Assembly (NCBI RefSeq): GCF_014205155.1
Contig: NZ_JACHMX010000001.1
Location: forward strand, 3,534,001-3,598,000
Direction: 5' to 3'
DNA length: 64,000 nucleotides
Source of the DNA: Amycolatopsis umgeniensis
GTDB taxonomy: Bacteria; Actinomycetota; Actinomycetes; Mycobacteriales; Pseudonocardiaceae
In this document: one piece after another, positions 17,424-25,932 of the stretch
Position numbering within the stretch: the first letter of the stretch is position 1
Layout: every line of letters begins with the position of its first letter
Notes under the pieces: model-generated
The model's database searches: none
What the model was told of the DNA's origin: nothing
The model's input: the letters and a program-made list of their open reading frames with translations, nothing else
Made by a program: the position numbers and the translations under genes

Positions 17424-17780
17424 TCCAGGGACCTGCGCGATCAGGTACTTCGGCGCCACGAGGCAATACGCGTCGGTGACGATCCGCTCGATCTCGGCCC
17501 AGTCGACGTCGACGTCCAGCCGGATCCCGATCCAGCCACTGTGCCCGACGTACGGCGGCCGGAAGAACCGCTCCGGTTCGGCTCCCACCAGTTCCTCCTG
17601 CGCCCTGGGCGGCGCCGGGCACCAGAACGCGACCTTGTCGTCGTGATGCCGGTCGGCGTACTTGACGAAGGTCTTCTTGCCGCGCACGAACCACGCCGGC
17701 TCGCCGTGGCTGAGCCGCTCGGTGGCTTCCGGCAGCGCGAGGCAGAGCCGTCGGAGTGAAACGAGCGGATCACCGGCCAT
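17415..17780 (-). CDS. MmcQ/YjbR family protein
   Basis: A 121-aa protein of the MmcQ/YjbR-like (CyaY-fold) family: LCLALPEATERLSHGEPAWFVRGKKTFVKYADRHHDDKVAFWCPAP, GWIGIRLD, and a final LVAPKYLIAQ. Family function is not established; some are annotated as DNA-binding on fold similarity. ATG 17780 follows a GATACT hexamer at 7 nt. It is convergent with sepH, and its stop codon comes from the shared palindrome. Confidence 0.85.
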   Translation of the reverse strand: MAGDPLVSLRRLCLALPEATERLSHGEPAWFVRGKKTFVKYADRHHDDKVAFWCPAPPRAQEELVGAEPERFFRPPYVGHSGWIGIRLDVDVDWAEIERIVTDAYCLVAPKYLIAQVPGRT

Positions 17781-17796
17781 GGATCCCAGTATCCCT

Positions 17797-18417
17797 CTAG
17801 AAGACGACGATCAGCACGCCGATCCACGCGATCACGATCCCCGCGGCGGCGCCGAAAGACGCCCATCGCACGATCAGGACGCGCCGCGCGAGCCACAGCG
17901 ACGGCGTGATCCCGCCGGTCACGACGGCGGACGCGAGCACCGCCAGCCAGCCGCTGGTCTCGCGCGCGAGGGTGTTCGCCAGCGCCAGCATCGCGACGAC
18001 GACCACGGCCGCGACGAACGCGGAGATGGTCAGGCCGGTCAGCCACGGGGTGGGTTCCCCGGCCGGATCCGGTGTGCCGAAAAGCCGCCGCGCGAGTTGG
18101 TTGCGGGGTGCGGGGACGGGCGGGTCGATGATGACGCCGTCGCCGGAGACCGGGTCGACGAACCGGACCGACGTGCCCATCGTGGCGGCGACCCGCTGGG
18201 CGAGCTGGCGGCCCCGCTGGGAAACCACGGAAGCGGCTTCGGCGCCGGGATCACCGCCGGGGCGGGTGGAGCCGACGGCGGACGCGACACGTGCCCATTC
18301 GTGCAAAGCCTGGGCGAGGTCCGAACCGATCGCGAGTGAATGCGGGTCCACCTCGCGAGCACTTTCGCCGCCAGGCCCCGCCAGCACCGCGCGTCCCTCA
18401 CGGATCCGCAATTCCAT
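17797..18417 (-). CDS. DUF2537 membrane protein
   Basis: A 206-aa protein: a soluble N-terminal part with DUF2537 features (VAATMGTSVRFVDPVSGDGVIIDPP), then three to four C-terminal helices (WLTGLTISAFVAAVVVVAMLAL, WLAVLASAVVTGGITPSLWL, ASFGAAAGIVIAWIGVLIVVF). GAGGAG lies 5 nt before the ATG. The M. tuberculosis neighbour of sepH, Rv0882, is also a small membrane protein (from memory). Role unknown; conserved position next to sepH and TrmH suggests an envelope or division link. Confidence 0.8.
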   Translation of the reverse strand: MELRIREGRAVLAGPGGESAREVDPHSLAIGSDLAQALHEWARVASAVGSTRPGGDPGAEAASVVSQRGRQLAQRVAATMGTSVRFVDPVSGDGVIIDPPVPAPRNQLARRLFGTPDPAGEPTPWLTGLTISAFVAAVVVVAMLALANTLARETSGWLAVLASAVVTGGITPSLWLARRVLIVRWASFGAAAGIVIAWIGVLIVVF

Positions 18418-18444
18418 GGGTTCTCCTCGTGATCGCTCGGGTGC

Positions 18445-19260
18445 TTACGATAGCGGTGGACGCGTCTCGTAGAACGCGATCGCGCCCGCGGTCGCGACAT
18501 TCAGCGAATCGACGCCCTCCGGCATCGGGATCCGCACCGCGACGTCGGCGGCGGCGATGGCCTCTTCGGTCAGGCCGGGGCCTTCCGCGCCCAGCATCAG
18601 CGCGACCTTCCCGGGTGTTTGATCCCGCAACTGGCGCAGCGAAACGGAATCCGCACGAGGAGTGAGGGCCGCGATACGAAAACCGCGTTCCCGCAGCAAT
18701 TGCAGGTCGGCGGGCCAGGATCCGAACGTGGCGAACGGGACGCGCAGGACATGGCCCATCGACACGCGGACGCTGCGCCGGTACAGAGGATCCGAGCAGC
18801 CGCCGCCGAGCAGGATCCCGTCGACACCGAGCGCGGCCGCGTTGCGGAACAACGAGCCGAGATTCTCGTGGTCACCGACACCTTCGAGCACCGCGAGCAC
18901 GCGCGCGCCGTCGATGACGTCTTCCACCGTCGGCGCCGGAACGGGCCGATCCGCGACGGCGAGCACCCCGCGATTCAGGTGGAATCCGACCACGTCGGCC
19001 ATCGTTTCGGCCGACGTCACGTAGCCGGGGACATCGACGCCTTCCAGGTCATCGCCCAATTCGTGGAAGCGCCGCTCCACGCCGAGGAGAGCGCGCACCG
19101 GGTACCGCGATTTGAGAAGACGCTCGACCACGACGGTGCCTTCGGCGATGACGAAGCCACGCCCACCCGGCCTGTCGGGCCGCCGATCGGCGGTGGACAG
19201 GTCGCGGAAATCGTCGAGCCGCGGGTCGCCGGAGTCGTCGATGGTGATCAGTTCAGCCAC
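18445..19260 (-). CDS. TrmH-family (SpoU) RNA 2'-O-methyltransferase
   Basis: A 271-aa SPOUT methyltransferase. An N-terminal substrate-binding region precedes the catalytic domain. Motif 1 is VGDHENLGSLFRNAAALGVDGILL (N and R conserved), motif 2 VALMLGAEGPGLTEEAI, motif 3 IPMPEGVDSLNVATAGAIAFYE. It probably methylates a ribose in rRNA or tRNA using SAM; the target is not predictable. GTG start is 6 nt after CACACT. The 199 bp upstream to the next gene hold an AT-richer patch (19334-19350) and a GC-rich leader that I cannot assign. Confidence 0.92.
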   Translation of the reverse strand: MAELITIDDSGDPRLDDFRDLSTADRRPDRPGGRGFVIAEGTVVVERLLKSRYPVRALLGVERRFHELGDDLEGVDVPGYVTSAETMADVVGFHLNRGVLAVADRPVPAPTVEDVIDGARVLAVLEGVGDHENLGSLFRNAAALGVDGILLGGGCSDPLYRRSVRVSMGHVLRVPFATFGSWPADLQLLRERGFRIAALTPRADSVSLRQLRDQTPGKVALMLGAEGPGLTEEAIAAADVAVRIPMPEGVDSLNVATAGAIAFYETRPPLS

Positions 19261-19459
19261 CCGGAGAGTGTGTCATCCGCCCCGTGCGAACCGTTTGCCT
19301 CCGAACGTCTACCGGAGGGTGGTACGAACGGGCGTATTTTGCTGTAAGTTAACCCCTAGTGACAGAGAGCACCAGTTTGGCCGCTAGCCGGGCGACGGCG
19401 ATGCGTGAAACCGTTGGGCCGCCTGGCAGTCCCGCCTGGAATCCCGCGGAGCGTGGCCA

Positions 19460-20977
19460 ATGAGGAGCTCGACGAACATGGGTAAGGATCTTTCTGCGGA
19501 CTCCTGCAAACCGCAGGATCGCGGACGTTACCGCCGGAAGGTCCAGCGCTGTCTAGACACCCTGGCACGTATGCTCACCGATGGGAGTTTTTCCTTCCCT
19601 CGCAAGAACATCGGGCTGGAGGTCGAACTCAACCTCGTCGACGCCGAACTGCGCCCGTCGATGACGAACACGACGGTCCTCGAGGCGCTGAACGATCCGT
19701 CGTTCACCACGGAACTCGGCCAGCACAACCTGGAACTCAACGTGCCGCCGCGGCCGCTGGCGGGCGCGTCCGCGCTGCAACTGGAGGACGATCTCCGCGC
19801 GTATCTGGGCGCGGCCGCGCGCAAGGCCGAGGAATCCGGCGCCTCGCTGGCGATGATCGGCATCCTCCCGACGCTGCGGCACGAGCACTTCGACCAGAAG
19901 TGGCTCACCAACAACGCCCGGTATTCGCTGCTCAACGACCGGATCTTCGCCGCGCGCGGCGAACGCACCGTGCTCTCGATGGAGGGTGCGCCGCTGCCGG
20001 GCAGGCAGCCCGAACGGCTGCGCAGCTACTCCGAATCGATCCTGCCCGAGGCCGCCTGCACCTCGGTCCAGTTGCATCTGCAGGTCGCGCCGGAGGAGTT
20101 CGCGGCGCATTGGAACGCGGCGCAGGCGCTGGCCGGGGTCCAGATCGCGGTCGGCGCGAATTCGCCGTTCCTGCTGGGGAAGACGCTCTGGCACGAGACG
20201 CGGATCCCGCTGTTCCTGCAGGCCACCGACACCCGGCCGGAGGAACTGAAGAACCAGGGCGTACGGCCGAGGGTGTGGTTCGGCGAGCGCTGGATCACGT
20301 CGATCTTCGATCTGTTCGAGGAGAACGTCCGGTACTTCCCCGGTCTGCTCCCCGAAACCGATCGCGAAGACCCGGTCGAGGCGCTCGACTCCGGGCAGGC
20401 CCCGAAACTCACCGAACTGCGGATGCACAACGGCACCGTCTGGCGCTGGAACCGGCCGGTCTACGACGTCGTCGACGGCCTGCCGCATCTGCGAGTGGAG
20501 AACCGGGTGCTGCCCGCGGGCCCGACGGTCATCGACATGGTCGCGAACGCGGCCTTCTTCTATGGCGCACAAAGGGCATTGGCCGAAGCCGACCGTCCAG
20601 TGTGGACACAGATGTCGTTCCAGGCCGCCGAGGAGAACATGTACGCGGGGGCGCGAAGGGGTTTCGACGCGCAGCTGTACTGGCCGGGTATCGGCTGGAT
20701 CCCGCCGGACGAGCTCGTGTTGCGTGTCCTGCTGCCGCTGGCCCACGAGGGATTACGCCGTTCGGACGTTTCGGACGAGGCGAGAGAGCGCTATCTGGGC
20801 ATCATCGAGCAGCGGTGCCTCACCAGGCGGACCGGCGCGGCTTGGCAGCGGGAGTACGTCCTGCGCGCGGAGGAGCGCGGCGTCGAGCGGGAGACCGCGC
20901 TGAACCGGATGCTGGGCAGGTACCTGGAGCTGTCGGCGACCGAGACGCCGGTGCACACCTGGTCGCTGGAGGCCTAA
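19460..20977 (+). CDS. Glutamate-cysteine ligase family 2 (GCS2-like) protein
   Basis: A 505-aa carboxylate-amine ligase. The GCS2 signature GLEVELNLVD with metal-binding glutamates is near residues 51-60, followed by TTELGQHNLELNVPP, SVQLHLQVAPEEFAAHWNAAQAL, and ELRMHNGTVWRWNRPVYD. Family enzymes join glutamate to cysteine or another amine with ATP. Actinomycetes normally use mycothiol, so the product need not be gamma-Glu-Cys. ATG 19460 and ATG 19478 are both plausible; the second has AGGAG 10 nt upstream. Confidence 0.82.
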   Translation: MRSSTNMGKDLSADSCKPQDRGRYRRKVQRCLDTLARMLTDGSFSFPRKNIGLEVELNLVDAELRPSMTNTTVLEALNDPSFTTELGQHNLELNVPPRPLAGASALQLEDDLRAYLGAAARKAEESGASLAMIGILPTLRHEHFDQKWLTNNARYSLLNDRIFAARGERTVLSMEGAPLPGRQPERLRSYSESILPEAACTSVQLHLQVAPEEFAAHWNAAQALAGVQIAVGANSPFLLGKTLWHETRIPLFLQATDTRPEELKNQGVRPRVWFGERWITSIFDLFEENVRYFPGLLPETDREDPVEALDSGQAPKLTELRMHNGTVWRWNRPVYDVVDGLPHLRVENRVLPAGPTVIDMVANAAFFYGAQRALAEADRPVWTQMSFQAAEENMYAGARRGFDAQLYWPGIGWIPPDELVLRVLLPLAHEGLRRSDVSDEARERYLGIIEQRCLTRRTGAAWQREYVLRAEERGVERETALNRMLGRYLELSATETPVHTWSLEA

Positions 20978-21001
20978 GGTTCCCTTCCAGGGAGGTGGGG
21001 C

Positions 21002-21595
21002 GTGCCCAAGATCATCGGCCGGTCGCTGGAGGAGCACCGGCGCGAGGTCCGCAGCAGGGTGTTCGACGTCCTGCGCGGGCAACTGTACGAGCGCGGTTTC
21101 GACGCGATCACGCTCGCGGGTGTCGCCGCCGAAGCAGGCCTCGGCCGGACGGCGATGTACAACCACTTCCCCGACAAGGAGAGCCTGCTGGTCGCCTTCG
21201 TCGAGGACGAGGCCACGCGGTACGTCGAAAGGCTGACGGCGGCCGTCGCGACGGCCGACACCCCGGTCGCGAAGCTTTCGACGTTCGTCCGGCTGCAGCT
21301 GCGGGTGCTGGCCGAGTACCACCTGCCACCCGGGACGGCGCTCGCTTCGGCGCTGGCGCCCGCGGCGTACCGGCGGATCAGCGCGCACGCCGACCCCATC
21401 ACCTCCCAGCTGCGCGAGATCCTCGCCGAGGGGGTGCCGGAGGAGGACCCCGACCTGCTGATCCCGATGATCACCGCCGCGCTGGGCAGCCGCCAGGTCG
21501 TCGACGTGCCACCCGAAAGGCTGGACGAAGCCATCGAGGGTGCCGTCCGCTTCGTGCTCAGAGCGGTCGGAATGGCGGAAAACCTTGAAGATTAG
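21002..21595 (+). CDS. TetR/AcrR family transcriptional regulator
   Basis: A 197-aa repressor with an N-terminal HTH (ITLAGVAAEAGLGRTAMYNHFPDKESLLVAF). GTG start with a strong AGGGAGGTGGGG ribosome-binding site, 24 bp after the GCS2 gene, so probably in its operon. Its stop codon lies inside the iron box of the heme oxygenase promoter. Confidence 0.9.
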   Translation: MPKIIGRSLEEHRREVRSRVFDVLRGQLYERGFDAITLAGVAAEAGLGRTAMYNHFPDKESLLVAFVEDEATRYVERLTAAVATADTPVAKLSTFVRLQLRVLAEYHLPPGTALASALAPAAYRRISAHADPITSQLREILAEGVPEEDPDLLIPMITAALGSRQVVDVPPERLDEAIEGAVRFVLRAVGMAENLED

Positions 21596-21608
21596 GGTAG
21601 CCTAACCC
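21592..21608. promoter_or_regulatory. IdeR/DmdR iron box of heme oxygenase
   Basis: TTAGGGTAGCCTAACCC matches the DtxR-family consensus TTAGGTTAGCCTAACCTAA closely. It is 60 bp upstream of the heme oxygenase ATG and overlaps the TetR stop codon, implying repression when iron is replete. Confidence 0.85.
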
Positions 21609-21668
21609 GTAGTTGTGCCTTACGCTCTTTCTGACAGCATGTCAGAACGATGCTTGGAGGCTCTGCCC

Positions 21669-22337
21669 ATGCCGGTGACCACCGACGTCGAATCCGGGCC
21701 GTTCGCCGCGACCCTGCGCGCCTCCACCATGGCCGCCCACGAGCGGGCCAACCACTCCGTGTACATGAACGCGCTGCTCGGCGGGGAGCTCTCGCTCGAG
21801 GGGTACACCCGGCTGGCCGTCCAGTACTACTTCATCTACCAGGCCATCGAGCGAGCCGCCGACAAGCTGGCGCAGGACCCGGTGGCGGGCAAGTTCGTCT
21901 TCGAGGAGCTGCGGCGGCTGCCGAGCCTCGAGCGCGATCTCGAACACCTCGTCGGCCCGAACTGGCGTGAGACCGTCCGCCCGCTGCCCTCGACGGAGCG
22001 CTACGCGGCGCGTGTGGCCAAGGCGTCCGACTGGTCCGGCGGGTTCGTCGCCCACCACTACACCCGCTACCTCGGCGACATCGCCGGCGGTCAGGTCATC
22101 CGGCGGCTGCTGGAGCGCAAGTACGAGGTGCGCGAGGCGGGTTCGCTGTTCTACCACTTCGACCAGCTGGGCAGCGCGCCCAAGTTCCGCGACAACTACC
22201 GCGAGCAGTTGAACTCGGCGCCGTGGAGCGAGGACGAACGCGCGCGGTTGATCGACGAGGCGATCGTGGCCTTCGAGTGCAACATCGCGGTGTTCGACGA
22301 GCTGGCGAGCGAGCTGGACTCGTACCGGGCCGCGTGA
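21669..22337 (+). CDS. Biliverdin-producing heme oxygenase
   Basis: A 222-aa HmuO-family enzyme that opens heme to biliverdin, CO and Fe2+. The proximal heme-ligand His is in AAHERANHSVYM near residues 19-30, the distal helix contains RYLGDIAGGQVIRRLL. ATG 21669 has GGAGG at 21656-21660; the upstream in-frame region is not family-like. Its iron box and the nearby hmu uptake operon show a scheme in which imported heme is degraded for iron. A family A hairpin follows. Confidence 0.94.
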   Translation: MPVTTDVESGPFAATLRASTMAAHERANHSVYMNALLGGELSLEGYTRLAVQYYFIYQAIERAADKLAQDPVAGKFVFEELRRLPSLERDLEHLVGPNWRETVRPLPSTERYAARVAKASDWSGGFVAHHYTRYLGDIAGGQVIRRLLERKYEVREAGSLFYHFDQLGSAPKFRDNYREQLNSAPWSEDERARLIDEAIVAFECNIAVFDELASELDSYRAA

Positions 22338-22355
22338 CCTCGGTTTCGTTCCCTA

Positions 22356-22412
22356 AGTACGTGAAGGCCCCCTTCCTTGCGCTAGACGCAAGGAAGGGGG
22401 CCTTCACGTACT
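22356..22412. repeat. Family A palindromic element (perfect 26-bp arms)
   Basis: Arms 22356-22381 and 22387-22412 around a 5-nt loop, core GTGAAGGCCCCCTTCC as at 8944. It lies between convergent heme oxygenase and HtaA genes and overlaps the HtaA stop codon (22411-22413). Confidence 0.9.
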
Positions 22413-24285
22413 AGGCCGTCCGGCGCCTGACCACCAGCACCAGCCCAAGGCCGCCGCCCAGCAGCACCAGCCCCCACAGCAGCCAGACGCCACCGTCGAC
22501 GCCGGTGGACGCCAGCGCCGCGTCCGGCCGGTACTTCACGTCCGGCACCAGATCGGTGCCGGAACCGGCGCCCGGCCCCGCACCCGAGCCCGGCCCGGAA
22601 CCGCCGGGCAGGTTCGCGCAAGCGGCGCCCAAGGTTACCGCGGCGTCGTCGAGCACCTCCCCGACCTGGTAGAACTTCGCGAACGCGTCCGCGTTGCCCA
22701 GGGCGACCTTGATCCCGGCGACGCTCACCGATCCCGCGCCCTCGGTGGTCTTCGCCGTCGCGAGGTCCAGCGAAGCCAGCGGGATCCCAGGCTGGTTCAC
22801 CGGCGGTGAAGGCGCGTCGCCGGTCGTCTTCAGTTCCACGTCGGCGTAGAGCGTGCCCTTCCCCTGCGCCACGACCACCTTCGGCCGCCCGATCGACAAC
22901 ACGAACTTGTGGGCCGGGAAAGCGAAGGTCACCTTGCCCCGGAACTGCGTCGTGAACTCGGCCGCCGACTTGTACTGAGCGCTGTCGAAGCCCCACCGGT
23001 ACGCGCCGCTCGGCGCCCTCGTTCCGTCGATCTTGTCGAGGTCGGTGATCTCGACACCGTCCGAGGCGGTGATCGACGTGTCCTCACCACGCCCGACGTA
23101 GCTGCGGAAGCTCTGTTTGAAGCCCCACAACAGGTTTCCCTGCGCCACCGAATCCGGGGTGAACACGCACGCCGACGAGGAGGGCGTCGAGGTCGGTGCG
23201 GGGGTGGAGGTGGCGGCCGGCGTGGAAGTCGGCACGCTCGTCGTGGGCGCCGGGCCGCTTTTGCCGGGGTAGGTGATCCGGCCCGCGTCCAGGCTCTCAC
23301 CGACGTTGTAGAACCCGGCGAACGCGGCGGCGCCCTCCTTGGTCAGGCTCGCCGACTCGATGTCGACGACGACGTTGTCCCCCACCTGAGTCGGCGCCTT
23401 CAGCTTGAGGTCGGCGAACACGACGTCGGACGGCGGCCGCACGTCCCTGGGTGCGGCTTTGGTGCCGTAGAAGGCATAGCCGATCTTCGCGGTGAGCTTC
23501 CCGGTGCCGTCACCCGCGAAGGTGATCCGCGGGTCGGCGATGGTGAAGTCCCAGATCATGTGCGCCTCGAAGGTGTACCTGACCTGTCCGGCGTACGAGA
23601 CCGTGCCCTTACCGGAGTCCACAGTGGACGATCCGTACTTCCATTTGTACGGGAACGGCGCGACGTTCGGCGCCGAGGGGTCCAGCGCCGCCCCGTCCGA
23701 CGGCGTCACCGTGCCGCCGCCTCGGGTGATGTAGCTCCGCCACATCTGCCGGACTCCCCAGCCGAGCCCGGCGCCGGTGTCACCCGGTCCGGGATCCGGG
23801 TCGCCGATCCCGGTGAACGTCAACGGTGTCTTGCTGTCCCAGGTGAGCGCCGGGGTGTCCCAGCCGAAGACGAAAACGCTGAACGGCTGCGTCTTCGCGC
23901 TGTAGGTGGTGCCGCTCGCGACGTACTCGGCCTTGACCGTGACCGTGTACTCCCAGTTCCCGCCCGCGTCGACCGGGATCTGGGTCCCGACAGCGCCCTT
24001 CTTGATCAGGCGGCTGACCTGGAAGTCCTTACCGGTGCGATCGCGGACGTCGGCCTTCGCCGGGCCCACGCGCAGGCCGAAGCCCTTGGCGTCGTTGGCG
24101 TCCGGATCGAACCCGGTGCCCTTGACGACGATCTTCGTACCCGCCGGATCGAGTCCGGCGCTCGGCGTCACGGTCACCTTCGGCGTGAACGGATCGGCGG
24201 CGAGCGCCGGGGTGACGGCGATCCCGGCCACCAGCGCCGCACCGGCCAGCACGGCGCCCCATCTTCGCAAGGACACTTCATTCAC
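22411..24285 (-). CDS. HtaA-domain heme-binding surface protein with sortase signal
   Basis: A 624-aa exported protein. Signal peptide about 1-29 (AVTPALAADP). A neocarzinostatin/IPT-like beta domain (30-150) is followed by two HtaA heme-binding domains: GLGWGVRQMWRSYI (from about 170) and LLWGFKQSFRSYVGRG (from about 385), joined by a Thr/Pro-rich linker. The C-terminus has LASTG, a hydrophobic helix and RRRTA, the layout of a class E sortase substrate. HtaA proteins capture hemin at the surface and pass it to HmuT. Start overlaps the previous gene by 8 bp in the hmu operon. Confidence 0.9.
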   Translation of the reverse strand: MNEVSLRRWGAVLAGAALVAGIAVTPALAADPFTPKVTVTPSAGLDPAGTKIVVKGTGFDPDANDAKGFGLRVGPAKADVRDRTGKDFQVSRLIKKGAVGTQIPVDAGGNWEYTVTVKAEYVASGTTYSAKTQPFSVFVFGWDTPALTWDSKTPLTFTGIGDPDPGPGDTGAGLGWGVRQMWRSYITRGGGTVTPSDGAALDPSAPNVAPFPYKWKYGSSTVDSGKGTVSYAGQVRYTFEAHMIWDFTIADPRITFAGDGTGKLTAKIGYAFYGTKAAPRDVRPPSDVVFADLKLKAPTQVGDNVVVDIESASLTKEGAAAFAGFYNVGESLDAGRITYPGKSGPAPTTSVPTSTPAATSTPAPTSTPSSSACVFTPDSVAQGNLLWGFKQSFRSYVGRGEDTSITASDGVEITDLDKIDGTRAPSGAYRWGFDSAQYKSAAEFTTQFRGKVTFAFPAHKFVLSIGRPKVVVAQGKGTLYADVELKTTGDAPSPPVNQPGIPLASLDLATAKTTEGAGSVSVAGIKVALGNADAFAKFYQVGEVLDDAAVTLGAACANLPGGSGPGSGAGPGAGSGTDLVPDVKYRPDAALASTGVDGGVWLLWGLVLLGGGLGLVLVVRRRTA

Positions 24286-25105
24286 CTTCCGCGTTTCGGG
24301 TCCGCTTACGGGCCCGGATCAGGGGGACGGCGAGCGCGGCGATCAGCACCACGCCCGCCACGACGGCGATCCACCACCACGAACCGGATTCCCCGCTCTG
24401 CGCGGCAGGCTGCACGGCCGGAGCCGGAGCGACCGCGGGCTGGGATTCCACAGTGGACACAGGGGGTGGCGCCGAAGACGACACCGGCGCCGCGCCGGAG
24501 GAGGGCGGCGGCGCCGGTGAAGACGGAGGAGGCGGCGGCACGACGGCCTGCGTCGTGGGCGCCTTCGGTACCGCGAACGTCACCGGGGTGAAGGTCTCGT
24601 TGTTCGCGTTGACCACGCCGTGCGCGCCGACCGTGATCAGTCCACATCGGACTCGGAGGCAGTCGACGTCGACGATCTTCCCGGTCCGGTCGGCGGCCTT
24701 GAACCGCGCGCCGGGGAGCACGATCTTGGTGGACCAGGTCCCGTCGGCGGCGAGCTCGCCATTGGCCGAGGACGCGGTGTCGCTGCCGGGGAAGGCGAGG
24801 AACCGCTGGAAACCGTTGTTGTCCTTGGTTTCCCTGTCCTTGACGTACCGGTACGTCGCGCCGGCCGCGCCGCCTTGACTGGGCTGCCACACACCGTCGG
24901 CGACCCAGCCGAACAGCAGGTAGATCCCGCCGTACCCCTTCGGCACGGACTGGAATCCGGTGCCCTTGACCTGCAAGGAAGTCGCGTACTCCGGATCCGC
25001 GGAGCCGGGCGAGAACGTCACGGTCGCACCCGCCGCGGAGGCGGGCACGGGTGCGGCGATCATGAGCAGACCGGCCGCCACGGCCACTCTCATCAGCTGT
25101 TTCAT
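24278..25105 (-). CDS. Exported membrane-anchored protein with neocarzinostatin-like domain
   Basis: A 275-aa protein: signal peptide (MIAAPVPASAAG), one beta-sandwich domain of about 150 residues beginning ATVTFSPG and ending CGLITVGAHGVVNANNETFTPVTFA, the style of neocarzinostatin-family domains that accompany HtaA proteins. A long Pro/Ser linker, a C-terminal helix (WWWIAVVAGVVLIAALAVPLI) and a basic tail (RARKRTR) follow. It probably hands heme from the surface to the transporter. ATG 25105 overlaps the hmuV stop by 4 bp. Confidence 0.8.
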   Translation of the reverse strand: MKQLMRVAVAAGLLMIAAPVPASAAGATVTFSPGSADPEYATSLQVKGTGFQSVPKGYGGIYLLFGWVADGVWQPSQGGAAGATYRYVKDRETKDNNGFQRFLAFPGSDTASSANGELAADGTWSTKIVLPGARFKAADRTGKIVDVDCLRVRCGLITVGAHGVVNANNETFTPVTFAVPKAPTTQAVVPPPPPSSPAPPPSSGAAPVSSSAPPPVSTVESQPAVAPAPAVQPAAQSGESGSWWWIAVVAGVVLIAALAVPLIRARKRTRNAEGE

Positions 25106-25932
25106 CGGCGCTCCTCGGCCGCTCGGTGGGGCAGGACGATCGGTTTCCCGGTCCGGGGATGGGTGAGGACTTCCACGGGATGCCGGTAGACCTCGCTGAG
25201 CAACGACTCCGTCAGCACTTCGGCGGGCGTGCCCTCGGCGGCCAGTTCGCCCTCGGACAGCACCGCGACCCGGTCCGCGTACGCCGCGGCGAGTCCGAGG
25301 TCGTGCAGGACGACGAGCACCGCGTCCCCCGCCCCGGCCCGTGCTGTCGCGAGACCGAGGATTTCCTCGCTGTGCCGCAGATCCAGTGCGGCGGTGGGTT
25401 CGTCGAGCAGCAGGACCCCCGCCCGTTGCGCGAGCACCCGCGAGAGCGCGGCCCGCGCCTGCTCGCCCCCGGACAACGTGGTGAACCGGCGTTCGGCGAA
25501 CTCGGTCATCCCGGTCGCCTTGAGCGCGGCCGCGATCTCGGTTTCGTCGAAATCCTCGGCTTCCGTTCCCTCCCAAGGGGTCCGGCCCATCCGGACGACC
25601 TCGGCGACGGTGAACGGGAAGGTCACGGTGTTCTGCTGCGGCAAGACCGAACGCAGGCGCGCGAGTTCGATCCCGCTCCAGGTGCCCAGTTCCTTGCCCG
25701 CGACCAGAACCCGGCCCGATTCCGGCCGGAGATCCCCGGCGAGCAGCCCGAGCGTGGTGGACTTGCCCGCGCCGTTCGGGCCGACGACCGCGAGCACTTC
25801 GCCCGCGCGCACTCTCAGCGATACCTCACGGAGCAGTGTTTTCCCGTCGACCGCATAGGAGACGCGGTCGAGTTCGGCATCGAGTTCGACGGGCTGGAGC
25901 AAGGCGTTTTCACGCCGGGAGAAGAACTTCAT
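25102..25932 (-). CDS. hmuV: Heme ABC transporter ATP-binding protein
   Basis: A 276-aa FepC/HmuV ATPase: Walker A GPNGAGKS, Q-loop VLPQQNTVTFPFTVAEVV, signature LSGGEQARAALSRVLAQ, Walker B VLLLDEPTAALD, H-loop VLHDLGLAAAYADRV. ATG 25930-25932 overlaps the permease stop by 4 bp. The Q-loop region is that of heme importers. Confidence 0.93.
   Translation of the reverse strand: MKFFSRRENALLQPVELDAELDRVSYAVDGKTLLREVSLRVRAGEVLAVVGPNGAGKSTTLGLLAGDLRPESGRVLVAGKELGTWSGIELARLRSVLPQQNTVTFPFTVAEVVRMGRTPWEGTEAEDFDETEIAAALKATGMTEFAERRFTTLSGGEQARAALSRVLAQRAGVLLLDEPTAALDLRHSEEILGLATARAGAGDAVLVVLHDLGLAAAYADRVAVLSEGELAAEGTPAEVLTESLLSEVYRHPVEVLTHPRTGKPIVLPHRAAEERR

Noticed and set aside
19334..19459. Possible riboswitch in the leader of the GCS2-like gene
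   Set aside because: GC-rich leader with some pairing potential but no motif of a known class could be identified.
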